A DNA stretch of 64,000 nucleotides from Tomocerus qinae (lineage: Eukaryota; Arthropoda; Collembola; Entomobryomorpha; Tomoceridae): contig CM034546.1 of assembly GCA_020055645.1 (NCBI GenBank), positions 76,818,001 to 76,882,000 on the forward strand. The letters are read 5' to 3'. Shown in pieces: positions 35,893 to 45,605 of this stretch (positions within the stretch are counted from its first letter, which is position 1; every line of letters begins with the position of its first letter). The position numbers were made by a program, and so were the translations under genes. The notes under the pieces are model-generated. The model was not told the DNA's origin and searched no databases. It was given only the letters and a program-made list of their open reading frames with translations.

Positions 35893-36030
35893 ACGCCTTT
35901 TCAACTAAGAAGCGATATCAATCATAAAATTGTAATTGTATAACCAGACTCTAAACTGTATATGCATATACTTAGATTTGACATGTCTTTAAATTGTATT
36001 ACTAATATAAAGTAATAATAAATTACATGA

Positions 36031-37807
36031 GAGTTCCTATCAATGTAACCTTTGAGGTTGGGAAATTGGTTTTGGGATTAAGGTTTCAACATAAGGGGGC
36101 GAAAGTACATCCTAATATAAGGCTTTTAAGAAATATAGTTTTCTTGAAAATGAGTCGTTTGGGAGAAATTCCAATTTTTCCTATTTTTCTTGGACCCGTT
36201 GTATCTCGAAAACGAGTGGATGGATTTTGATGGGATTGGTCTTAAAATGACCACAAGAGCATAAGCTTTGGTGTCGGTGTTCTCAGATTTTGTCTACGAG
36301 GTCAACTTTTCGAGATATAAAAATATTTAGTTCAAGCCTAGGTTATAACGTTGTTAAGGGTGCCTTGTTTCCATTGGGTCTCAAACATGATTTGATGCCA
36401 AACATGAAATTGAAAATGATTTTCCTTTCGAATGGTAATTATTGCAGTTAATGTTGTGTCACTGGTTTAAGACTTTTGAAAAGGTTGTCAGAAAAATGTT
36501 CAATTTTATTTGGTCAAAATAGAACAACAATGTTACAAATATTTAAACAAACGTTACAAATAATTTAACTATACATATACATTACCGTATTTGACATTAT
36601 AACAGGTATGTCATTAGTATTTGTATGTAATTACATTAGGTTGACCTAGCATAACGATTATAAGCTGCTTGCACTGCATCGTCATCAGACTGCGATAACT
36701 TATATATCGATTGATTTCTACTGGCTGTTGCAAAAGGGGCGCTGACTTTCGCAACTATATCATTTAATGGAACAATGTCTATTTTCTCTACTTGAGGCCA
36801 CTTAAAATTTTTGCCTTTTCCCATTCGGGTCATGAATTTTATTTCGGCTTCTTTACTTTCCGTATCTATTAATAATACCAAGCCAAGTTGGCATGATCTA
36901 TTGTAACTAAAGCAAACGTTGCAAACTAAAGCAAACGTTGTCTTTGGACTAGCTTCCCTTCAGGTGTAGGATTAGACGGAAATTTTTTTACTCCAAATAT
37001 AACTGCATTATATAATCAGCATTGGTCAAGGAATTTTACAACTGTAAAAGTTGAAGTAGATGATTTTAAGGGACCTGAGATCACTCCATTTTATGTAAAC
37101 ACTGGTATTGGAATATGGAGTATGGCAGTTACTTTTTGCTTCATTTTATTAGGAACCTTTACATTTCTACTTTGGCGTAGGCTGAACATACTAGAATCAG
37201 CAATCCATGCATCAAGTTTGTAATTTGGTAACAAAACAAAACCTTCAATCTTTGTAAAATATAGCTTATTATTGTTAAAATATAACATCATGGTATGCTT
37301 ATGTCGTTAATGTTGATAAATGTTTTCTGTGCAATAAATTATTTTGTTGTAAATTGCTTACATACCTTTTCATGTTTAATTCCATGTATTTAGCAATAAT
37401 TACCATTCGAAAGGAAAATCATTTTCAATTTCATGTTTGGCATCAAATCATGTTTGAGACCCAATGGAAACAAGGCACCCTTAACAACGTTATAACCTAG
37501 GCTTGAACTAAATATTTTTATATCTCGAAAAGTTGACCTCGTAGACAAAATCTGAGAACACCGACACCAAAGCTTATGCTCTTGTGGTCATTTTAAGACC
37601 AATCCCATCAAAATCCATCCACTCGTTTTCGAGATACAACGGGTCCAAGAAAAATAGGAAAAATTGGAATTTCTCCCAAACGACTCATTTTCAAGAAAAC
37701 TATATTTCTTAAAAGCCTTATATTAGGATGTACTTTCGCCCCCTTATGTTGAAACCTTAATCCCAAAACCAATTTCCCAACCTCAAAGGTTACATTGATA
37801 GGAACTC
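36031..37807. mobile_element. DNA transposon with ~415-bp terminal inverted repeats and 4-bp target duplication
   Basis: The left arm (36031-about 36445, starting GAGTTCCTATCAATGTAACC) is the exact or near-exact reverse complement of the right arm (about 37393-37807). Flanks ATGA at 36027-36030 and 37808-37811 make a 4-bp target duplication. Between the arms is about 950 bp with minus-strand coding remnants at 36636-36881 and 37091-37291. Long inverted repeats plus a 4-bp duplication do not fit mariner (TA) or hAT (8 bp); I do not assign a superfamily. Arm near-identity suggests recent activity or arm homogenisation. Confidence 0.85.
36636..36881 (-). pseudogene. C-terminal fragment of an unrecognised transposon protein
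   Basis: Open for 81 codons, MVLLIDTESKEAEIKFMTRM to AYNRYARST, with a KWPQVEKIDIVPLNDIV motif and a serine/aspartate-rich LSQSDDDAVQ tail. Such W-P-x-x-x-D-I-x-x-V/W segments are known at the ends of uncharacterised insect transposon-linked proteins. It lies within the long inverted-repeat element and probably belongs to its former protein. A second minus fragment, 37091-37291 (GFVLLPNYKLDAWIADSSMF), is in the same element. Confidence 0.4.
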
Positions 37808-37811
37808 ATGA

Positions 37812-38535
37812 ATATAATATCACAAAAATGGATGCAAGAAAATTAAACGAAGATACTTCTTTAGTGTTACAACGAAAAATTTGGTGGGATCAGATTTAGT
37901 CTCCAATATCTAAGCCATTGTACATAGCATACATTTTGGAAAATTGAAAAGTTATAGAGCTTTCAATAAATGTTGATTGAAAGTCCTTAGTTGATGTTGA
38001 TAATAATTGTTTTCTGTAATAAGGCAAATGATGGGAAAAAAATTCTGATTTTTAGAAGCAGATCAAACTTTTGTGGTTCGTTCCTGTCCTTGCATCTTCG
38101 CCGACAGCTTTGTTACATGCTTAAGTGTGGCAAATTTTTTTTTGGTCTGTATTCTGTATGGCCATCATTGAAAATCAAAAAAGTCGCCTTATTTCATTCC
38201 ATATTTTTTACATGCTTAATGTTTGACAGACAATGAAATTCGCCAACTCAAAAATGCAATATAATATTATGGGTTTGAAATTTTTGATTTTGTTTATTTA
38301 TTCCCTGATAAATCCTGTTCACAATCACACTATTATTTAATATTATTAATATGCGCAGCATGCACACCAAACTATCTTTTCAATTTTTATTTTGCATTAA
38401 TTATTACTTACACATACGCCATAAACAGAAAGAAAACATTTATAAAACAGGACTCTTTAAAGAAGGCAGAAGATAAATCTATTTATTTGTATATGGCGTT
38501 AACATGCACTTACTAATAATCATACAAACTCAAAT
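37812..38535. other. Gene-free, AT-rich
   Basis: Spacer between the long-TIR transposon and the 3' end of the VMO-I gene. A short plus ORF at 37991-38236 has no recognisable features and is not called. Confidence 0.5.
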
Positions 38536-39194
38536 TCAGAAGCAGCACTTAAAGTCAACGTTATTTAATGCCGAATCATCACCTAAAATGGTAAAAGTAA
38601 AAATTACTGTCAGTTTCATAATTTTTAAAGTGATAAAAATAATTTAAACAGCTTACCTCCTCCTTGAGGGGGCTCTATTTGTGTTCTTATACCACAAATT
38701 CTTTCTCCACCTGGGCAATTGATAGATAAACTCCAAAAGCCCTTAGTAGTTCCATCCCCAATTTTCCATCCTTCACTTTTACAAAATAATTGCAAATTGT
38801 TGGCCGCCGTATCGTCACAGCTACCACAAGAGGCTTCCTGGCGAATTTTAAAACCAGTGACAAAGCCTTTGCCACATCTCATTACTTCCTGCCAATTCCC
38901 CCAAGGACCTACAGAACTGCTAATTTGGTGGTCGTCATTTCTGTCTGCATTGGGAGAAGTATTGCAAAACAGTTTTATTCCGTTTATTGCGGTTTCATCA
39001 CCTCCACTGTCAATTGGCTGTTCAACTTTTAATTGAAATCCAACAACGTACGTCGACGGAGGACAATATTCCCAACTACCCCAAGGACCCCAATCGGTTA
39101 TCCTTGGTGAATGTATTTTGCTATCACTAACCACACAGACAATTGAAATTTGTATTTGCAGTAAAAATATTGAAACCTTAAGTAAAAATCCCAT
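38536..39194 (-). CDS. Secreted VMO-I domain protein (vitelline membrane outer layer protein 1-like)
   Basis: Two exons on minus: 38657-39194 and 38536-38582, joined in phase 1 by a GTAAGC donor, giving 194 residues. Residues 1-23 are a signal peptide (MGFLLKVSIFLLQIQISIVC). The rest shows the threefold VMO-I repeat: W-G-x-W-x-x-x-x-x-C-P, G-F-Q/K, then D-D/E-T-A-x-N-x-I/L-x-L-F-C. Examples are WGPWGSWEYCPPSTYVVGFQ, GNWQEVMRCGKGFVTGFKIR and SCDDTAANNLQLFCKS. Exon 2 supplies the last GDDSALNNVDFKCCF, which completes the third repeat. VMO-I proteins form a beta-prism fold and are found in egg coats and other secretions; catalytic function is unproven. Start chosen because it opens the signal peptide. 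Confidence 0.88.
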
Positions 39195-40215
39195 ATTTTA
39201 ATTGATTACTGATATCTATCAGGCAGAGGAATCGGCGAATAGCAAAATGTTGACTGTTTCTTGTTATTATGAATACCTTAATATTTTCATTTTACCCTGT
39301 TTATACATATTCAAATACTGTGAAGTAAAATAAATGGAAAACACTATTACTGTTTACGTTTTAAGTCCCTTAGTTTCTTCTCTAACCTCAAAGGACCACC
39401 CCAGTCTTCAAATGAAAACCAGGGACACTTTATGTTATCTAAATTTCAACAACAATCAAATAACGATTAATCAGTTAGTGTAATATCAAACGGAAGGTGT
39501 CTGGCTTTATTTGATAAACTTTAATTCTCAATAACGTGACAGTGTTATCAAAGTGGCGTGGATTTTACAACACGACATGAATAGTTCCCAATACAGTATT
39601 ATGGGTTTCAACACAGGACAGGAAACTCCCGAACTCGCATATTTTAATGCAATGTTCCCTATGCATGTGTCAATGAATGGCTTTATTCAGCTAATACAAA
39701 CCAAATATTAATAGCCTGAGATACAACAATACAATCCAACCTTAGCTCAATATAATAGCTAGCATTTAATCCCTGACTCAAATTTCACAATACTTAATAT
39801 TATGTAGATTCTAGCATGATATATTTCAACTATCAACATAAAAAATAATCACTCTATAGTATAATCATGTTGCTCGAGTGGCGCAGTGAAAAATTCCGTA
39901 GGTATGTTTGTTTATATCATCGTGTGTTAATTTGCCGCTCTAATTACGCAGCTAAAAATCCCAACAAATCCGTATATTTCATAACAAAGCAAATATTTCC
40001 ACCTTTCGGCTCCTATTATTTCATGGGCGGGAAAATTTAAAATTTGGACATTTATATTTTTGAAATTATGATACAAGACAATACAATTGCCAAGTACCTC
40101 CTCCCTGTCCGGAGATACGGACAGTTTTCAAAAACAAAAGTCCCTATACCTATCAATGTAAAGTTTCTACCTCTGACGCCGACCCACAAAATGAGAAACA
40201 ATAAAAAGTTCAATA
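39195..40215. other. Gene-free, upstream of the VMO-I gene
   Basis: No gene or element recognised apart from AT-rich sequence; the VMO-I promoter should be in the first few hundred bases. Confidence 0.5.
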
Positions 40216-40376
40216 ATTAATATTTTCGATAATGTACCCCAAAGCAGTTTACCCAAAGTTGAACACACGTAATGTGCCTATGTCGGGTGCCTTCCGAAGT
40301 TACCCGACACAGGCACATTACGTGTGTTGGACTTCGGGTGAACGACTTTGGGGTACATTATCGAAAACATTAATTA
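40216..40376. mobile_element. Foldback palindrome of about 160 bp
   Basis: Arms of about 73 bp, starting ATTAATATTTTCGATAATG on the left, pair with ...CATTATCGAAAACATTAAT on the right around a loop of about 13 bases near CCTTCCGAAG. Inside the arms GTACCCC, ACACGTAATGTGCC and GTCGGGT have perfect partners. It is a small MITE or hairpin element; no coding sequence. Confidence 0.9.
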
Positions 40377-41764
40377 GAAAAAGCTATGCATCTGAAATAC
40401 TTTCGTCTCATCGTACAATATTGCCCCCGGAATACACACTAGCTTTATTTATAACAGAGTCTAGGTCCTGTGACCGGCTAGTAAATAATATTTCGTCTAG
40501 TTAACTTTTTTATTCTTCCAGTGCCCCGAAAACTTTATGTAAAGCTGCAAAAGGATGATAGAGGCTATTTCCTGCACCAAACAAAAAAATGGATATAGGC
40601 TTTTTTCTTTACCAAACAATAAATGAATATAGGCTTTTTCTATCCTTAAGGGACGATATGACCTTTTTCAGCCAATTTTTTCAAAAAAGCTATCTCATCA
40701 TGTTTAACAATTTAAATAACTTTTCAGCCCTAGATTACATTCAGGAAGTTTGAAATTATAATCTCCAACCTTTTTTCAGTTATCATGCTGACAGACAGAC
40801 AGACTGGTCATTCCTATAAAGCAGCTCTACTACTTAATAACAGTCATTCAGTTTAGGTGGTTACTTTGATACATCAAAACCTGTTATCAAGATTACGAGG
40901 AGAGTTGAAAAGTAACTTTTGTAAAATGTTCTTGAAAATACTCATTTCATAACATTTATAGCGTTACCTACATAGAACTTAATGATGGTTTTTATTAAAA
41001 CTATGACAAATATGAAACCATTTATTGCATTTCTAAGCCAATATGAGATAATATTTAAATATATTCGCCATTTTCATAATATCTGTGATTTTTAATTTTC
41101 ACTCTTTAGTAAAATAATGAATTTACATTAAAGATGACGAAATACCAAGTTTAGAAGCAAAGAAATAATTGAATTTACATTCCTATATTTAAGTAGTGAG
41201 AAAGTGAATTGAATACTATCAAACTATCATCATTTAATTTTTAATTATCGGATGCCAAATAAGTTGCTAGCAAACTGAAATATTGGCGCCTCTTTCTGCT
41301 TTTCCTAGAAGAAACTTGTCATGCTAATGAAAAAATGGATGTTTAGTATTTGCTTTTGTTGCCCCAATTTTTATACCAGAGAATGATATAGAACATTGCT
41401 TATTGCTTTCAAATAGTATTCCCAGTATATTTTAACTATAAGACAGGATAGGAAGTAAGTAAATTGAACACGAAGAATCGAACTCTATTAAAACATTGAA
41501 GAACGTTCGATGATTGTATTAAACATCAAAGTATAAGTATGTATATGGATTTACTGATATTGTATCTAGTATCTACTAAAAACTTAAGGACTACTTTCCT
41601 GACGTGTCGTTATGAATTTTGTGCTGTAACTACCAAACAGGAATAATGCATAACAACAAATAAATTATTGATGAATTTTGTATTTTTTACCACATTTAAC
41701 TGCCGTGTATTTCATCGCATACTTTTATATAGAAGGGAGCTATTTATCAGAGAAAGTCAATAAA
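40377..41764. other. Repeat end at 40531-40662, then the 5' flank of ionotropic receptor 1
   Basis: At about 40531-40662 GGATGATAGAGGCTATTTCC, GGATATAGGCTTTTTTC and AATATAGGCTTTTTC repeat and end at TTAAGGGACGATAT. This is the same kind of end as the element at 34085-34295. The remainder is AT-rich. Words such as ATTTGCTTTTGTTG near 41350 recur upstream of the second receptor (about 45090), so some 5' flank was duplicated with the gene. Confidence 0.55.
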
Positions 41765-44089
41765 ATGAAGTTTACAAAAATCTTAGTTTTCACACTTTTC
41801 TTGTCCTTTATTTTAACAGTAAAATCGTTTGAAGATTTTGGCAATGTACTGTCATCATTAACTAACTACATCAATGAAAACTGTTATTTTAAATTTTTTC
41901 TATTCAACCCGGAACATGTAACGAGCATGGATCTATCGATAGATATGGAGAATCTTAAAAAACCAATAACATTTTGTCGTGTGGAAAATCGTTCTTTACA
42001 ACTTCAAAATTCCGAATGGCATAAGAACTTGGAACAAAAATACTTATTGCCATATAAAAATGACAGAAATTGTTTTGAAGAGATTTTTGTGTTCCCAAAT
42101 GCGGCTGAGCACGATCCACATTTTACAGAGACTAAGTCGAAGTTAAACTCTAAAAAGGGTGCAGTAATACACATTGTGTTCCAAAATAAATTCCAGCAAG
42201 AAAAGAGTTCCTTGTACAAAAAGTTTCTAAGAGTTGCTGGTCATAGAAAATTTGATATCGGAGATGACAGTGTACTGTACAGCAGAGGGCCTCAGTTCAA
42301 AACGTACATATATTTCAGTGGAACGGAAATTGTTCGCTTCGTGTGTACTCGTTGCAACGGGCGTTATGATATTGTAAGAAAATTTGAAGAAGAACAACTG
42401 CTTTTGTCAAATCCTACATGCCCATTAAAAATGGACAGAATATACTATAGGAATTTGGTTACCGGTCTACGTTTAACTGTGAAATACGAAAATAAAAACC
42501 ATAGAATTCAATACTCTGGAAAACCAATTAAGAACTTGGCTCTTTTGGATGGAACGTCTTTCTCTAGTCCTTATTCAGATTTTGGAACTGTACTATTGTC
42601 CATGTTAACTATGGACATGGCCAACACTACGGTAAATAATTTTATCGGGAAGCAACAAAGATCAGCATTAACACAAGTAGTCTCTTATATCAAACTGATG
42701 GTGGACGATGGTAATTACCGCATGGAACTACTGCACGGAAATGGCATATTGGATATTGTTCTGACAGAAGAGGACGACTATTACATCACATCTTGTGCCG
42801 TTCTAGAAGAAGGAATTTCCTTTAGAGGTTTTGTCAATCCGTACCAATTTTCAGCTTGGATGGTTGGTCTGTCTGTAATTGGTTTCTCTGTATTATTCGT
42901 GCATCTAGTTTTGTATTTCAAGAAGATTAAAGATATTCCCTTCGCACTGATTTGCTACGCTTATCTACTAGAAATAAGTTATTCTATCCCAAGCAAATAT
43001 CAAAAGAAACTAATTTGGTTTCAAATTTTTACTGGACCTTTTCTTCTGATGGGAATTATACTCACAAATGGCTACAAAGGATTGGTGACAAACGAACTCA
43101 CAGCACCTTGGCCAAAAAGACAGATTGAGTCATTAGAAGACATTGTGGATTATAATATTGAGTATTTCACTCGAATTAAATTAAACTCACTGGAGGATAT
43201 GTTCTCACGCGATTTTGCTTTGAACTTGTCTCAAAAGCTGAACGGAATTTTGCCAGATGATCGAAAAGTAAAAATCGAGCCTGACAATAGGACATTAATA
43301 GAACAATGCCAAGCAAATAAACACAATTGCAAGCATCGCAGCTTTGAATTCGTTTATGTTCTCAAACAAATATCACAACAAAACGAATTAAAACCTAAGA
43401 AAAGAGAATTTTATGATAGTTTAGAGAGAAATCATAAATTTTATCAGGGATACTCAAATAAATCTGTACAGAAATGGCTGTCTCAGGGATATCTTAGATC
43501 TGCCTTCATTGGAAACACAGTTGAAATAACCCAGCTTTACAATGACGTCAATTGGAATAAGAATGAAAAAATAGTACCATCTGAAACTCTTTATAAACGT
43601 AAAATTAATGGCAACTACTTTAGGCGTAGCCAAGGGTTTATATTTTATGACGAGGTGACTTATTCAAGGCATTTAAATATGATCCCTATAATTAGACCTT
43701 ATCTCAGAAATAGACTCACGAGTATAGTTCAAGCTGGATTGTATGACCATGTAAAATATTTTACGCATAATAAAGGCTACGTCGAATGTAGACATTGTTT
43801 TCAGAACACATTTCACCCAATGCCCCTGAAATTTGAAAAATCAAATATAACTGCAATTTTCTATGTCTGTCTGGCCCTTGTAGGCATTTATGTACTCACC
43901 TTTTCCGTCGAATGCAGATGGAAACTTGCTATAACAATAAAAAAGTTTCTTTGCTTTGTACAAGTCAAGCTTTGCTCTGTACAAGTGAAAAATCTAATTT
44001 CAAGATGCCTACCTATTAAACATTGCCAGCCACCACCGACAATCACTATTACTATGGTTTCTTCAAGCAAAGCCAAAGAAAGGCCTTAA
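41765..44089 (+). CDS. Divergent ionotropic receptor, copy 1 (single exon)
   Basis: 774 residues from the Met at 41765. The frame is open upstream to 41678, but this Met starts a textbook signal peptide, MKFTKILVFTLFLSFILTVK, and aligns with the start of copy 2. The extracellular part (to about residue 360) has little similarity to named families. The channel core is iGluR-like: a first membrane span at FSAWMVGLSVIGFSVLFVHL, a pore-side segment FALICYAYLLEISYSI, and then a third span, LIWFQIFTGPFLLMGIILTN, followed by GYKGLVTNELTAPWPKRQIE. A second ligand-binding half follows, and a last span ITAIFYVCLALVGIYVLTFS lies near the C-terminus. This layout is that of arthropod ionotropic chemoreceptors. 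A short basic tail contains one LCSVQVK unit (43964-43984). Ligand unknown. Confidence 0.82.
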   Translation: MKFTKILVFTLFLSFILTVKSFEDFGNVLSSLTNYINENCYFKFFLFNPEHVTSMDLSIDMENLKKPITFCRVENRSLQLQNSEWHKNLEQKYLLPYKNDRNCFEEIFVFPNAAEHDPHFTETKSKLNSKKGAVIHIVFQNKFQQEKSSLYKKFLRVAGHRKFDIGDDSVLYSRGPQFKTYIYFSGTEIVRFVCTRCNGRYDIVRKFEEEQLLLSNPTCPLKMDRIYYRNLVTGLRLTVKYENKNHRIQYSGKPIKNLALLDGTSFSSPYSDFGTVLLSMLTMDMANTTVNNFIGKQQRSALTQVVSYIKLMVDDGNYRMELLHGNGILDIVLTEEDDYYITSCAVLEEGISFRGFVNPYQFSAWMVGLSVIGFSVLFVHLVLYFKKIKDIPFALICYAYLLEISYSIPSKYQKKLIWFQIFTGPFLLMGIILTNGYKGLVTNELTAPWPKRQIESLEDIVDYNIEYFTRIKLNSLEDMFSRDFALNLSQKLNGILPDDRKVKIEPDNRTLIEQCQANKHNCKHRSFEFVYVLKQISQQNELKPKKREFYDSLERNHKFYQGYSNKSVQKWLSQGYLRSAFIGNTVEITQLYNDVNWNKNEKIVPSETLYKRKINGNYFRRSQGFIFYDEVTYSRHLNMIPIIRPYLRNRLTSIVQAGLYDHVKYFTHNKGYVECRHCFQNTFHPMPLKFEKSNITAIFYVCLALVGIYVLTFSVECRWKLAITIKKFLCFVQVKLCSVQVKNLISRCLPIKHCQPPPTITITMVSSSKAKERP

Positions 44090-45605
44090 AAAGTTAAGAA
44101 TATAATTTTAAAATCTGATATAATATGACAGAAACTCAAAACAAACAAGCATTATCAATCATAATTTTTAATTTTCACGCTGTACCTTGCCAACATATAG
44201 CAATAAAGGTAACTATACTAATATTTGTGCTTTGTTAAATATCGTAACTTTTGATTATAAAATGCATAAATAAATTACGATGAGTACTGAGCGTTTCTTA
44301 TTGCTGTATTTCTCTTTTTTACTGCATTTTTACTACTTAAAGCTTAATCCTTAAATGCTTTTCCAGAGTATTCAATTCTATATGGTTTCCATTTTCATTT
44401 TCCAAAGTTAATCTCAGACCAGAAACTAATTTTTTCTAAATGAATTTCCTGGTATAACTTGACAAGAAATATACTGCAAGCTCAATGCTTCATGTATTAA
44501 GGAGAAAATGAATAAAAGCATCATTAATTTGTAGTCATGACCTAATACTCCTCACGAATATTTAGAATATAGAATGCGAATACTATATGGACATCAGGAA
44601 GACACGCCAGATCTTAATCAAGTTTTTAATATCAACTGTTAAATTGGAAATAGGTTGATCTTTGTCTTTTGATAATCATATATATTTTAAACCATATTAT
44701 ATGTTAATAAGAATTAATATTTGAGATCGATTAGCTTTATGAGTCTGGCACTGTTTTTACAACCTAATAGTTATGTCTCAAAGTAATTCGGTAAAACATC
44801 CAAGCGTTCTTGACAACAGAAGCAAATAGAACATCTTTAAATTAAATATTGGTGTAGTTCCCCCACCGCCAAACAAATTTTAGATTATCATTATAACAAA
44901 CTATTACAACAGTAGTATAAAACACAATTACATTAATAATACTCTAACGACATTAACTTTATATAGCTGAAGTCAATTCTAAAGTTAAATTGACATTTCT
45001 TACCTCCCATAAGGAAATTTATACTTGAAGTGTCATTCAAAGGTTTGTTTGGTGGATACATTGAACTAACATTGGATAAAAAGATGTTCTATTTGCTTTT
45101 GTTGTCCTGAATTCTTAGAATATTTTTGTATTTGGATAGATTCCTGAGACAGTCATAGTCATGAGACGTACCAGTAAATTTAAAAGAAAGACATGCTAGA
45201 CTTGTACTTAACAAATGAAGTAGAGTATAACTAACCGGAATATAAATTCCCAGTGGAACATTTGAAAATGTATACTAATGTTTAGTCCATATACAAATAG
45301 ATGATTCTCTATCGACCAAAGTATAAATTAAATATTAACAGATTCCTACTAAATCATACTGTCTAGCGTGTCTGGTGTTCATGTCGTATTATAAATAGCA
45401 CAGAAAAATTAATACTTAGAAATTATTACTAGCTGGTGACTGCAAATTCTTAAAGTTTAATAAACTGCTGTGAAAAGTCCCATTTAAACACGAAATCTAA
45501 AAGCACTAACTATCCGCCGTTAATTCTTACATCTTGTCAATTCTCTATTTTCCGTTTATTAAAATATTTCATTAATTTACTATATTTACAACGGTTTGCA
45601 TTAAA
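44090..45605. other. Spacer between the two ionotropic receptors
   Basis: The first ~200 bp (44090-44290) are almost identical to 48060-48260 after copy 2. This shared 3' flank includes the words AAAGTTAAGAATATAATTTT and CACGCTGTACCTTGCC, so it is an extension of the gene duplication. The rest is AT-rich without a gene. Confidence 0.7.

Noticed and set aside
36027-36230. 67-codon plus-strand frame
   Set aside because: It lies within the inverted arm of the long-TIR element and is mirrored in the other arm; no protein features.
38719-39036. Plus-strand frames of 80-105 codons opposite the VMO-I gene
   Set aside because: Shadows of the VMO-I coding sequence on the other strand.
43888-44076. 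Minus-strand frames at the ends of both ionotropic receptors
   Set aside because: Antisense shadows created by the shared receptor tail and its 21-bp repeats.
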